Shown: positions 38,671 through 50,442 of the stretch, in pieces | Layout of the letters: each line of letters opens with the position of its first letter | Position numbering within the stretch: position 1 is the stretch's first letter | The notes under the pieces: generated by a model | Database searches by the model: none | Told to the model about the DNA's origin: nothing | The model's input: only the letters and a program-made list of their open reading frames with translations | Program-made: the position numbers and the translations under genes | NCBI GenBank assembly: GCA_019155185.1 | Contig: CM032809.1 | Location: 5,948,621-6,012,620, forward strand | Length of the DNA stretch: 64,000 bases | Source of the DNA: Beaufortia kweichowensis | Taxonomy: Eukaryota > Chordata > Actinopteri > Cypriniformes > Gastromyzontidae | Reading direction: 5' to 3'

Positions 38671-39215
38671 TTCCAGCCTTGAATGTGATCTTCACTGATG
38701 CTTAAGGTATTTGCAGATATCTTAATAGGACACATTTATTGTTTTACCACAATTATTTGGATCTGTTATGCTATAAAAATAGTGAAAGGCAATAAATGTC
38801 ACAGCTTTTTATTCATTATGTGACTGAAGACGAATATGAATCTTTAAGATATGAATCTTTCAGTGTTGCTCTCCAAGGTCCTGACATCAGTGCTCAACTC
38901 AAACAGAACTAAACCCTGAATTAATATATAATATTTATAATATCTCTAATTCAAGCATGCTAATGTGCCAAGTCTAACAACAAAATAAACAAAAAATAAA
39001 AAAACATAAAGCCAATTCAAGTAAATTCTTGTATAATTATTTTGTATGCTGTTTTCATGACCTCTTTGTAGGTCAAAAAAAAATGTAAGAAAGTATGAAG
39101 AGTTACAGAAAATGAAAATTTTTATGAAAGACATATTGAAAACACATTCATGAACTTGGCTAAACTTGCTAAACCTTCTACTGGTGGTGTAAAAACTACA
39201 ACTTATTTGAGTAAT

Positions 39216-39300
39216 ACACTGTAAAAAATGCTTTGCTCCCTTCAATTTTTCAGTCAAATCAACTTGGCTTTAGTCAACCTATTTTAAACTGTTTAATACC
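39216..39300 (+). repeat. ACACTGTAAAAAATG-type repeat end
   Basis: Begins ACACTGTAAAAAATGCTTTG and continues CAAATCAACTTGGCTTTAG, a common fish MITE terminus. The other end was not located. Confidence 0.45.
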
Positions 39301-41280
39301 TAAAGACGTTACCCATAATAAGAAGTGCTGCAAATAAGATGACAATATAGTATCAATACAGTAAAGCACCATCAATGCACAATCAGCATATTGGAACGCT
39401 GTATAAATGTCTTTTATCTTACTGGTTCTTGTTTGGGCACTATACATAGACCCATTGCACTAGCTTTGTTACTCACGATTGTCTTTGTATTGCTTTCTGT
39501 CGTGAGATTTCCAGATGAAGAAATAGGTCAGGTTCTTGTCCCATCTGTTTGCTATACGCAAGACACCTCCCTCTTTTCTGCTAGAGAGTAAGATAAGGAA
39601 ATCAGCTGTAGTACAAATGTGGTTGATTAAAATACAGGGACACAGAAAACAAAACGTCTTAAGGACAAGCCCATCTGTTGTAGAAAGTTGAGAAAAGTGG
39701 CATTGCATTAGCCATTTACAAGACAAAAGAAAAAAGTTCATAAATTAATCACAAATTACATTATTAATGTTTCGTACAGTACACAGAAAGTAAATTGAGA
39801 TGTTTTTTTTAAATAGTGGTTCTAATGGGTTTTTCATTTAGTTTGCACTAAATGAAGTGGCCCATATTTGTGTTACACTGCACATATTTCATTGTTTTAC
39901 GGTTCCTTCTTGCAATAAATTATAATTTTGTGAAATGTAACGAGGATAGATTCAAATAAAAATGTATAGACAATTATCTAATCACACATTATCTTATAAC
40001 TAACTAAAGTAGATTCCAAAATAAATGCACAACTATACAATGTTAGCGACTTACTCTACTATAACTATAAATTGACAAATGTATATTTCTGAATAACAAC
40101 TTCGTGGTAACACGTCATAATGAAATTGGTTTTATTTATGCCCTGAAGAACCTGTGAAGGCCACACTTGATGCAGGTGAACCCATAGATTTCCACACACA
40201 CATACACAGTCCTGGCTGACATGTCTCTACTTAATAGAGATTAATGGGACAGCCTGAGGACATTCTTCAATGCAGCACTGACAATGCATTCCTGTTGGAT
40301 GCATCCTGAATTTTGAATGTCAGATATTCAAAACAGCCTAAATGAAAAATGAAGCCTTATCAAGTAGACGTTCCAAGCTCTTTCGAGGACTAGCAATTTA
40401 TTAAGGAAATAATATCATAAAGTGTTATCAAATTACGAGTGAATGATAATCATTTCTGATTCTCATGAGACAAATATTCATTAAAATATGTGATATATGG
40501 CATGTGACTTCTACAGAATACTACAGAATCATGGAGAGCCAAATTCAGGAAAATCTGAAGTTTTAAATTATATTTTTCTTTGATTGCATTACAGTAATGT
40601 GATATATTTATATGTGATATAATGCAAGTAATTCCAGAAAAGTTGTAGTCTGGGTATGAAGCTAATGTATGCTGTTGCAATATCTTGTGTTGTCCAGACA
40701 GAATTTATGATGATTTATGTCCACACAAGAGGTTAAAACAGCTGTGTGCCTGTTAACGTTAACTTCCTAAACACACATGTTGATGTATTGATTTAAATAA
40801 AGAAAACACATTTTTTCTCTTTTTTTATGTGACATCTCATCAATGTTCCTCTGATAAGAGGAGCACAGCCCTATGACTCAATGCAATTTAACTTAAATTT
40901 CAGTGATCATGATCTGATAAATGCTTTATGAGCTGCTAAAGTCATCCTGAAGGCCTCATACCTTTTCTGTGTGCTTCCATCAGAAAGACAGCTTCTCCTC
41001 TAGGGAGCGTCTCTTAAGTCTCTCACTAAAATTGGAAATGAACTTGCAGTGATTAACGTCTTTGGTCATACGCTTCTTAGACGTTTTGAGATAGTACAGC
41101 TGGTGTACAAGATAGAGACAAGAAAGAAAGATTCAGAGCTGGTGTAGATTCAGAGGAAAAATGACTGTAAACGCTTGCTTCCTTACCGAGCAGAATATGA
41201 AAGACCTTGAAAAATGAAAAGCTTGTGAAATTAAACTACCAGCACAATTTGATTTCCTGGCATAGGCACCTTTTTTATTT
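39301..41280. other. Intergenic, no gene seen
   Basis: AT-rich sequence with short chance open frames only. No recognised repeat or regulatory element. Confidence 0.6.
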
Positions 41281-41602
41281 TTGGGTGTATGTTATAGTCA
41301 TCTAATTAAATTGGTGAAATGCAGAGCCATGAAGCGTACAATAGCTGAAATTGATTTTATTTGTTTCTGGCATGTGTATTTGGAAAGGTTTCAGGACAGT
41401 TGACTGAAAAATTGCTTTTGTTTTGTTTGTTCATAGGGACTTTCTTTAATCTTAGGGTGTATGTTGTATGTCGTAGTCTAATACAATAGGAGAAATGTAG
41501 AGCTGTGGTGCATTTCAATGGGCAACAAGATCAAATTGTGTTTCTTTATTCCTAGCATATAGTTAAAAAGGTTTCAGGACAGGTGACTGAAAAATTGCTT
41601 TT
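41281..41602. repeat. Diverged two-copy tandem duplication
   Basis: Copy 1 (41281-41420) and copy 2 (41453-41602) share GGGTGTATGTT, an interior GAAATG(C/T)AGAGC and the end AGGTTTCAGGACAG followed by TGACTGAAAAATTGCTTTT. Spacing is about 172 bp. Confidence 0.75.
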
Positions 41603-44200
41603 CGTTTTTTAGCTACAAGACCCATTTTTCCAAATCCTATATGCACCAAAACGAATTAAGCGATTCTTACCCCATTTACTGCAGTGTGCGTAAAATACAT
41701 ATTCAACACAAAGAGGTCAAATGAAAGCAGTATTACAAATTCCACAAGGCACACAAATTGACTTTTGTTGTCCGCAAATTTAACGCTTACTCAGAGAAAA
41801 GCTCATAATAGAAAATATAGAAACATGCATTTTGTGCACAATTGCAGCATTTTATACTAATTATCTGAACTGAGGCAAGCGGTTTATACATCTGAAGTCT
41901 GAATAAAGAGTTTGACAAGCCAACTATGATTAATCTGCAGCCTTTAATAGATTACAAAGATAAGAAATTAATTCTTGTCTCAAATTATCTCTAAATATAT
42001 TAGTAGTATGGTGGGAAATTGCTCGAGTATGTTTTTCCTCTGGACCTAATTTTCAAGAGCACTTTTTCTTACTATTCTTACTATATAAAAATATGCTGTG
42101 GGTTATTCATCTAATATTTGAATTTAATCAATTTATTGTAATATGTATAGCATGTATAACTCAGTCTAGAATCACGCAATAAAACTATATTAGATCTTAT
42201 TAATAATTCAAAATTTCATTAAGATTCAATATTGATTTTTTTCCCTAAGCCCTGCTATATTTCTGCGCTTAATTGACAGGCATATGTCAAAACAAGACTC
42301 CAGGCCTTACTGGAAATAATGATACTCTTGACTTGACCTCTCTTTCATGTTTCTTTTTGTCCTACTGTTCTCTAGATTATATAAAGGATTAAATTGTTGG
42401 AAGGACAAGAGAGCAGCCTACACCAAATAGGTCAGAAATAAGATTTAGTTTTTTTCAGACGGATGTGAATTCATTTATTTTCACAGTTTTAGTATAACAA
42501 TTTCCTGCCGTGTCACACATCTGCGAGGATTATAATACTGCATTAATAATTGTATTATATTGATAAGAACATCACAGAACACTGCTGTCAACCACCCAAA
42601 GACAAAGCAATTTACAACATCCGTCATTGTTTATCATATTTTAAGACTGATGACATTGTGAGTCTGCAGTACAGTCCCTAAATCACCCTTCTGGCTCTTT
42701 ATCAAGCATAAACTTTTCTCGCTCTACCTTTTGCTTGTCGAAGAGAGATTGACTGCCTCCTGAGGCCTGCTTCCCCACTGACTGTACAGCAATAGCCCCA
42801 ACAAACAGCGTGATCAATATGGTTAAGTGTCTGTGAAGAGTGCCAGTAGAGTCCAACTACCTGTCACATCCATCACCTGCAAGGTTCAACAAAACTTCCA
42901 CCACTCCACTGAGCCCAGACAGACGATCGGCTGTCCTTAATGTGAACACAATCCTGCCCAAATTTAACACTTCAAGTTGAGCTTGATGGATTTACAGACA
43001 ACTCATTTTCCCAGCAGCTCATGCGCAGAGGGAAGAAGTAGAGGTTTTTAAACGCTGTTTCAGCATACTGGGCTTTCGACCTGTGTGTTTGAGCAAACAG
43101 ATGCTCTGTTCATTAGTGAATGTGCTGAGGGCTTGCCTTGTTTCTTAGGGCTTAAAATAGATGGCAACAGCACTTGATTGTCTCTTTGCTAACCAGACAT
43201 ATTGCGCCCTCCACTAGAGATACTGTCTCGCTTGTTCTCTTCCTGATATGGGGCATTTTCAATTAAAAAAGGACGAAGTTTGACATCTTTGTGAGAGTTG
43301 CGAGAACCAATAAAGTTTGAAACGCTGACATCAAATGAGGTGCAGCAAAGGTAGATACTAACAAGATATGCCAGTGCTTTTTCTATGAATTGAGGGAATG
43401 CAACGCTCAATATGCTCTAGTGATGTAAGTTCAGCCTTACTGTAAAAAGAGCCAATCATTAATTGACATAAACTGATATTCGCTGAGGGAGGGGATCTAT
43501 ACGAAGATTCGTAAGACGCTTGTGCACATGTGCAGTAGCTAAAACAGCCTTGTCAAATTTGCAGATTTGAGTTTAAGAAACAAAAGTTATGGCACAGTTA
43601 TTGAAAATATGTTTTTTTAATTGTAATTTTATCAAGCGATTTTAGATACAACAGTCTTCCCCATTTAGGCAGATAGGACTTTGCTCTCATTATGACTAAA
43701 ATAACCATAGGCATAGAAAATATTAGACATTAGGTGCCATTGCTTCCTGAAGCGATATGTCAAACAGACCCGCCATGTTACTTGTGGCAAAAGTTAGATA
43801 GAAACACAGTGTAATGTATTCAAAAACAAATATAGCAACAAATATACAAGGACAGTAAATAAAAAATATATATCATATAGTGTAGAATATTACGTATAGT
43901 ATGTAGTATTATAATAATAATAATAATAATAATAAAAATAATAATAGATGAATTACAGAAAAAAAATGATATGATATTAGATTGATAATAGCAAATGCTA
44001 TATGTATGATACTTTAATAAGAAAATATGAATAACAGCAAATACAATGATAGTATCGTAGCAAAAAAAACTAGCGATAACTAGCGATATCGCTAACACTC
44101 CGTAAAATATTGTTATAAATACGACCAGAAACAACTGTTCAGTCTTTCTTATAAAACCCGTTTTAAAGTGCGTGATGGTTTGAACAAGCCATCGAGACAT
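41603..44200. other. Intergenic, no gene seen
   Basis: AT-rich. It holds a short AAT microsatellite at 43911-43947 and a perfect AGCGATATCGCT palindrome near 44085. No coding region recognised. Confidence 0.6.
43911..43947. repeat. (AAT)n microsatellite
   Basis: About 12 AAT units with one interruption. Confidence 0.9.
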
Positions 44201-44285
44201 TTTTCCACGAGGTTAATAAAGACTTTTAAGAATGTCACGTTTACATATGACACATTTATGGTTGTATTTGTAAAGACAAACTCAC

Positions 44286-44400
44286 CTTGTACTTCCGGAG
44301 CTGCTGCTGCTGTCACGCTTCACAAACGCGTCCAGTGAATACACTCGCCAGCAGTGATGATGTAGTTACGCTGACGGCGCGCGCTGCGTACTGCTCACGC
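44286..44400 (-). other. Candidate 5' non-coding exon with ETS site
   Basis: A CpG-rich 115-bp block in AT-rich surroundings. Read on the minus strand it ends CGGAAGTACAAG followed by gtgagt, a near-perfect donor. It includes an ETS core CCGGAAGT at 44291-44298. The right limit is arbitrary because no start site can be read. It may be an alternative upstream exon of gabbr2, 6.6 kb away on the same strand, spliced to the acceptor at 37738. It could equally be the first exon of an unrelated minus-strand transcript. No open frame of interest lies within it. Confidence 0.4.
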
Positions 44401-44628
44401 ACACATAACAATAACTCTCGTGTCTTTATTCTTGTTTACATTGTGTCATGTATACATTGTATGTTTAATAAAAAAACTGAGGTTACTTTATTATAGAAAT
44501 AATGACCAACATAATGAGGAAGTGACAGTTAATGTCCAGATTAGCCTTAAATAAAACAAAACACACAGAATAAGCGCTGATGTTTTTATTTGTCATTGCA
44601 ATGTTTCGTTGCTTTTACAACGTTTTCA

Positions 44629-44643
44629 CCAATAGGTGGCGCC
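44629..44643 (+). promoter_or_regulatory. CTCF-like motif, plus orientation
   Basis: CCAATAGGTGGCGCC matches the 15-position core of the CTCF consensus at all but one position. Confidence 0.5.
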
Positions 44644-44767
44644 AGCAAGCGGTGCGAGCGGTTCAAACAGTGAATCACTGGAATCGTTTAGTGAATCAAT
44701 TGGTTCAATTGATTCAGTTTCGAAAAGCGTGATTTCTCCCATCAAACTCGCTGTAAGCATGAATGAG

Positions 44768-45054
44768 GTCTTTGCTGTTGGCTAGATTTTACATTCACAA
44801 ACAAAAGTTTACTGGCTCTAAACATCTCTTTTCTTTATTCAAAGTGGACTTAGACACGTATATAGAAACTATCCAAAGTTCTGTTTATTTGAAAGCATTG
44901 AAAACTGTATCTTTATATTCATCCTTTGTGTCTCCTTGAGATGTAATTGTATTTTCTTTTTTATCCTGGCAACAAGTCTGTATTTTTGTCTTTTATTTTT
45001 TTATTGTATTGTCTTAATTGTCTGGTTGTTGCACTGTTTAATAAAATTTTAAAA
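44768..45054 (+). mobile_element. 5'-truncated L1-type LINE insertion
   Basis: A 287-bp insertion flanked by a perfect 13-bp direct repeat AAGCATGAATGAG (44755-44767 and 45055-45067). It ends with AATAAA and an A-rich tail. Short 3' fragment, variable-length target duplication and A-rich tail are the marks of target-primed reverse transcription. The whole 5' part is an open frame that ends as an ORF2 C-terminus. Confidence 0.85.
44769..44939 (+). pseudogene. LINE ORF2 C-terminal fragment
   Basis: An open frame of 56 codons starting at the first full codon of the insertion and stopping at TGA 44937-44939. It begins SLLLARFYIHKQKF and ends near SLYSSFVSP. The LARFYIHKQKF segment resembles the end of L1-clade ORF2 proteins as I know them. 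The frame is uninterrupted, so the insertion is probably young. There is no start codon, so it is a dead fragment. Confidence 0.7.
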
Positions 45055-45447
45055 AAGCATGAATGAGATAAGCAAACTATACAAAGGGGGAAAATTTTTA
45101 GTGAATTGTCTTAAATTTCAACCCAAATTTTACGCAGACTTTTATGCTATAATGATTTAAGATATGTCAGCACAAGTCTTGTGTTTGAGTAAACGATAAC
45201 ATTACTTTGTACTATACAGTCATAGTCAAATGGTGGACTGCGTGTCCGGACCCAGCAAAGGGATAATGCGGACCGAACAGCATTAAGCAATATTAAGTAT
45301 ATAATAAATAAATAAAATAATTTTAAGGTTGTGAACATTACAAAGATGACAATAATAATATACAATTTGTATATAATATATAACATGTATCAACATAATG
45401 TACAATGTCATCTGAACATACAGAACAAAAACATTAATTGCAAACAT

Positions 45448-45496
45448 AAAAAGATAAAGAAGAAAGGAAAAGAAAAAGAAGAAAAAGAAGAAAAGA
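45448..45496. repeat. Purine-rich (GAA/AAG) tract
   Basis: Irregular AAG and AAAAG units over about 50 bp. Confidence 0.8.
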
Positions 45497-46097
45497 GGGT
45501 AAGATATTAAATTACATTTCAATTGTAGTGTACAGATTAAAATCATTACAAATTGAGGTTGTTCTTCTTGCTTTCTTATTTACAGAGGATGAAATAGTGT
45601 TAAGGTACATTTTAAATTCTTTCAAAAAAACAAGACAAATTGGTTTATATGATAAATAATTTAAAGACAGCCGTAACACCCAGTGCAGCCTCTTGCTCTC
45701 TGCCAGTGACGCGATCGTATCCGATCCAATCATATGATTTTATGTAAATGATAACAGTGACAAGAAGAGAAGTTGATAGCGAAAATCGCAATTTCAAAGA
45801 TGAATGGACAGAAAAGTATGTCTTCATTGTCCCCGCGACAAGTTCCAAGCCAATGTGTTTTATATGCGCTCGTTAAAAGTGGCTGAGAACGAGAAAAATA
45901 AATCAGCTTAAAGCTCAATATGACAAGTCCACCAAAGTTCTTGTCCATGACAGCTCAAGAAATCATGTTTAATGCATTTCAGTTAATATATTATATAAAA
46001 GTCATGTACAATGCATATTTCAAAATAAAGTTGTTTGTAGTTCCTAAAAATGTGTCAGAATGGCTTTGTGTAATATATTTAATTATTTGTTACTGTG

Positions 46098-46322
46098 CTA
46101 TAGACCATTTCACAAGATGTAAACAACACTGGTCCAGAAGCACTTCCTGTTTCTGTTTTTTGTATTTCACATACGTAAATTAAATTAAATCTTAAAGATG
46201 TTTGTTGTAAAAGTCAGTTGTAAATGTTCTGTTGATTGTATTTTGTTCTAACATTTGTGTAGTGTTAAAAAACTGAGACAGGAAGTGCTTCTGGACCAGT
46301 GCTGTTTACATCTCGTCTATAT
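46098..46322. mobile_element. MITE with about 45-bp inverted termini
   Basis: Left arm contains AGATGTAAACAACACTGGTC then CAGAAGCACTTCCTGT. The right arm is the inverted form with few mismatches (ACAGGAAGTGCTTCTGGACC, then AGTGCTGTTTACATCT). Total is about 225 bp with no open frame. Superfamily not assigned. Confidence 0.7.
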
Positions 46323-46429
46323 TAGTCACTGATAAATTACATGTCTACCCGGACCTTTCCAACTTAGGACATTTGTGTGGCTGGACCTTCTCAGATTGTA
46401 TTTGAATACCCCTGTACTATAAACTAAAA

Positions 46430-46920
46430 CAAAGAAGGATTTCCTACACTGTTATCATCACGCAACACTCTGGGTTTCAGGATTTTCCAGCCGGCAGAAT
46501 GACAGACAGGTCTGCGCTGGTTTGTCGGGACTCACATCCAGCCATGATGTGACTGGCCTGAAGGGTCCTGAAATGCTCTTTGGATGTCACAGGCCTCTGA
46601 AGCTTCACATGTCAGAGTGAACCCTGTGGTTTTCAGTCAGTCAGGGTGACAGTCCGTTCTGGACAATTAACCCTGCATCCATCCGGCCCGCACCGCACGG
46701 CTCTCTGTCAGCCCTGCAGGCATCAGGTCAGGCCCCTTAAGTGTCTTTCTCTCTCTGTCTGCTCCAATCTCTCCATCTTCACATCTGCCCCACTCTCTTT
46801 ATATTCAGAATCAGATCATTGCCAACTCAGAGGGAAAATATCTACAAGGGCTTGAAACAAAAGGAGTTAAAATCCCCAGAGGGCCGTGGCCACACCAGCA
46901 GACACTGAATTTATATTGGA
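46430..46920. other. GC-richer unique block, intergenic
   Basis: Higher GC than its surroundings, with no recognised repeat and no convincing coding frame. A candidate for comparative conservation analysis only. Confidence 0.3.
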
Positions 46921-47461
46921 TAAGTATAAAATTATAATATTGTGCCGTAGTGTTCTGTTGCTTTCATTGTGAGCATCGTGCTTTAACCACGTTTGCTAGA
47001 TGTATCTGTCACTTTTATGGATGTTTAAAGTCAACATAAAACCTAGATTGGCTTCTTAATACATGGCTGTCTTATTATGTACGACTGTGCAGCAGATGAT
47101 ATTCAAATGAAAATAAATCAATGTAATATGTCAATCTGTCAAACGTAACAATCATTTTTTTGGATCACATCACCTATGCCTCATACTGTAGATATGAGCC
47201 ACATCAAATACATACAGTAAGCAAGATTTTACTATCTGTTATCCAACCAGCAGAAGACATCAAAACATCAAAAAAGTGCATATGCATTTGGTGATGCTAG
47301 TGGCTATGTGAAATAACACCCTTTACCTTTTAACAACATCTGTGACCTGCATGATATAACCAAATACCTTGTTTGTTTACATCACAGACAGATTTAACGT
47401 CTGCCATCTTCTGCAAACACGGCGCTATTGAAACAAGCTCTGTGCGGAATCAACAATAATA

Positions 47462-47490
47462 CTGGATGGAGTCGCAGTGCGGGAAGGCAG
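47462..47490 (+). other. First-exon-like ATG plus splice donor
   Basis: An ATG followed by seven codons (ATGGAGTCGCAGTGCGGG...) and then GCAG with gtaaat, in a locally CpG-containing block (47400-47640). It could be the first exon of a small transcript or a remnant of a DNA transposon. There is no downstream frame to support it. Confidence 0.2.
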
Positions 47491-48389
47491 GTAAATAACT
47501 CTTAGGCTTTTGGTAAATCGCTGCTCGTTCAGAACAGCACAATCAACATCAGAAGCCGGCCTACGTCGCCCTACTATTACCACCAGTCACCATTTGTGCG
47601 GATAAGAGCGGATACCTGGTCCCTTTGAAAGCACGGCCTACGATATCTAATTGTGGGTTCACATTAATGCCCTAGATTCACTATATTGGGTTTACCTTAG
47701 TCAGCCAGCAGCATTGGGTGGGTGGATTTGGCTGTTGTGCTATATGTTCCTATATTTAGATCTATGCATTAGTGTATTCTGCTCTCTCCTGGAGCTTGTT
47801 TCCATGACCTGCTGCTCTGGGCCCAATTGTGCACATGCACTTTCTTTCCTTACAGGGGAACTTTGCTCCAGGACATCAGTATACTGACATTAATTATGGA
47901 ATAAGCGATATCCACCGAGAAGAAATGTTTGCTTCAGGAAGCCTGAAAGGGCAATTATGAGTTTCACAGGGAAAGATGGCTAATGACGATCTGAAACACT
48001 TAGACGGTATGGATTGGTGATGGAGTCCTGATGTGTTTGCTGTCTTCTCGTCTATTTGAGAAAGGCAGGGCAGACACAGCCAGACAGTGCATTAAGATCT
48101 CCGATTCGTTTTTCACATTAATAGAAATGCTAGAAGAACTAATGGCACTCAAACCTTGTAGCCTTTTACATCTGACACACTAGTGGTTGGTTTGCTGCTG
48201 TGTTATATAAAAATGCAAATAAAGAAACTTCATCAGTATATTTTGTCATATAAGCAATACAGCATATATTGTAATACCTAAAATTGTACACTTGTATACA
48301 GTAAGTAAACTCAGTCTCATCTTTTCACAGTTAAAAAACTGTAATATATTCACTGTGTAGTTTTTGATCCGGATTAAGTTTTTGACATT

Positions 48390-48765
48390 TGTGACCCCAT
48401 CTGTGAAATCCATGATAAAATCTTACAATCTAATGATGAGCTTAAGAGCATCAAAGTAGTCAAAGCCGTAAAAAAGTGATAAAAATACGGAATAGATTTT
48501 GAGATATAGCACTCAAATTTTTTAATTAGATTATGATAAATACAAGAATGAATCATTTTATTAACACTACAAAACATTTTATGATTTTGCACAAAAAATT
48601 ACCTACCTAAACATTGATTTTAATTTTTCATGGTCTACCTCCGTCAACATCAAAGATATCAAGATTCTATTTACACAAAATGTTTATTATCTAGAATGAT
48701 TTTGTGTGAAAAAAATGTTAATCACAAAAAATGACTTCAGCTGGGTTTTCACATACTGGATCACA
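48390..48765 (-). mobile_element. TGTGACC-terminal MITE, inverted copy
   Basis: Starts TGTGACCCC and ends GGATCACA. The reverse complement of its right half carries CCCAGCTGAAGTCATTTTTT, then CTTGATATCTTTGATGTTGA, matching the element at 8921-9154. About 376 bp, and more complete than that copy. Confidence 0.6.
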
Positions 48766-48800
48766 TTTTTAAGAAGAATAAAATACAGTTGTCTTTAACA

Positions 48801-48815
48801 CCACTAGGGGGCTGA
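48801..48815 (+). promoter_or_regulatory. CTCF-like motif, plus orientation
   Basis: CCACTAGGGGGCTGA matches the CTCF core at 13 of 15 positions. It lies about 550 bp outside the left edge of the tandem gene array. Confidence 0.4.
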
Positions 48816-50233
48816 GTGTAGAAAGTTAAAGATTTAATTCTGATACAGCAATGACCAAACTAACAGGGCAAAGAATGTGCTAGAAAACGTTTGGTTTGTG
48901 AAGATTATAATTGTACTGCTGATTTATTTCCATAATTCAAAGGGTTTGTCTAAAAGTTGCCTTGTTAAGGCATTTCTTTTTTTCTAATTTGCTTGTCAGC
49001 AACAGAAACAAGACCAAATCATGCAGGATATAAAATAAAATTGCCCGTTTATTCATATTTAATGAAACGGTAACAAAAAAGCATTGTTGGTCAAAGGCAA
49101 ACAGCCCACAGGGAGATTGTGAGGGAGTAATTAGCCTGTCATTTACCTGAGCCAAGATTAATACAGAAAATTACCCAAAAAAAACACAATGTCAAATATC
49201 CTAATGATCCACAAACCCATGTATGCAAATTTGCTCATTTGAATTCATTCTCCTGTCAGCTACACACACAACGTATGCCTGTTTCTTGCAAATCCTTCTA
49301 TCTCTTAACACGCCGGCCCATCATCCCATTAACACTCTGAGACACGCATCATGTGATGCTAAATACATAATGCTTTTATAAAAATGTTTTGCTCCTGGAA
49401 AGCTTGTAGTATAATTAATTTATAATGTAATGATGTTACAAGGGATGCATTTTTTTCTGCATATAACAGCCTCAAATTAAGACAAAATTTTACTACTTGG
49501 AGTCTAAATTTCCCCACAATGATTGTAAAAGTCTTAACCATACCTGCTGTACACGGATGACCCCAACTTTATGTACTGCATCTGCTGTCATTGGCTAAAT
49601 ATTTGTAAAACAGATAGATAAACGTAAAGTGTGACCAATAGCATTGAAAAGGGCATGTGCTCTACACAGGTTGAGCCCTATCTGCAGATTATCTTTCCAC
49701 CGGGCAATATTTTTAAAAAATAAATATTTTTAATCAGTTAAGCCTATTTGGATAAGTATATTAAAAGATAAGATCCTATTAGGCAATTATTTATTACACC
49801 TTAAAACCCACACTATATACAGTGTGGAGCATAAAAGGCCTAGCCATTTTAATATAAAAAACTGACAACATACATAATGTAACAATTAAAATGTAATTGT
49901 AAGCAGAAAACAAAGTTACTAAAGTATTAAAACATTTGCTATTAAAGGGTTAGTTCAGCCTAAAAGCTTTGTCATTATTTACTTACCCTCATGTCGTTCC
50001 ACACACTGACCTGTGTGAGTCTTCTGAACACAAATTAAGATTTTGAATGAAGATATATCTTATCCATGAGCTTCCAGGACACCTAATAGACATTGTGGTA
50101 ATTAAAAAAATATTACGTGTGAGCAGAGGATATTTAAAACGTACTGTATGTAAGATGTTTAGAACTGGGCAATAATATATTTTCATAAATGTTTCATAAA
50201 ATATTTAAAATGATTTCATTCAGTCAGAATTAT

Positions 50234-50239
50234 TTTATT
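50234..50239 (-). terminator. Poly(A) signal, copy A
   Basis: AATAAA on the minus strand, about 205 nt after the stop codon and just past the T-rich minisatellite. The same hexamer is conserved in the other two units. Confidence 0.5.
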
Positions 50240-50269
50240 TCATTCATGTTTATTATATTCATACACAGA

Positions 50270-50406
50270 TTTTTTTTTTGTTGCACAGATGATTTTTTTT
50301 GTTGCACAGATGATTTTTTTTTTTTGTTGCACAGATGATTTTTTTTGAACACAGATGATTTTTTTTGTTGCACAGATGATACAGATGATTTTTTTTGTTG
50401 CACAGA
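50270..50406. repeat. T-rich 3'-UTR minisatellite, copy A
   Basis: Tandem units of a poly-T run plus GTTGCACAGATGA, about 20-23 bp each, in the presumed 3' UTR. Run lengths vary. Confidence 0.85.
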
Positions 50407-50442
50407 ACAGACTTAATTCTTTTCATTTTACTCCAACACTGT

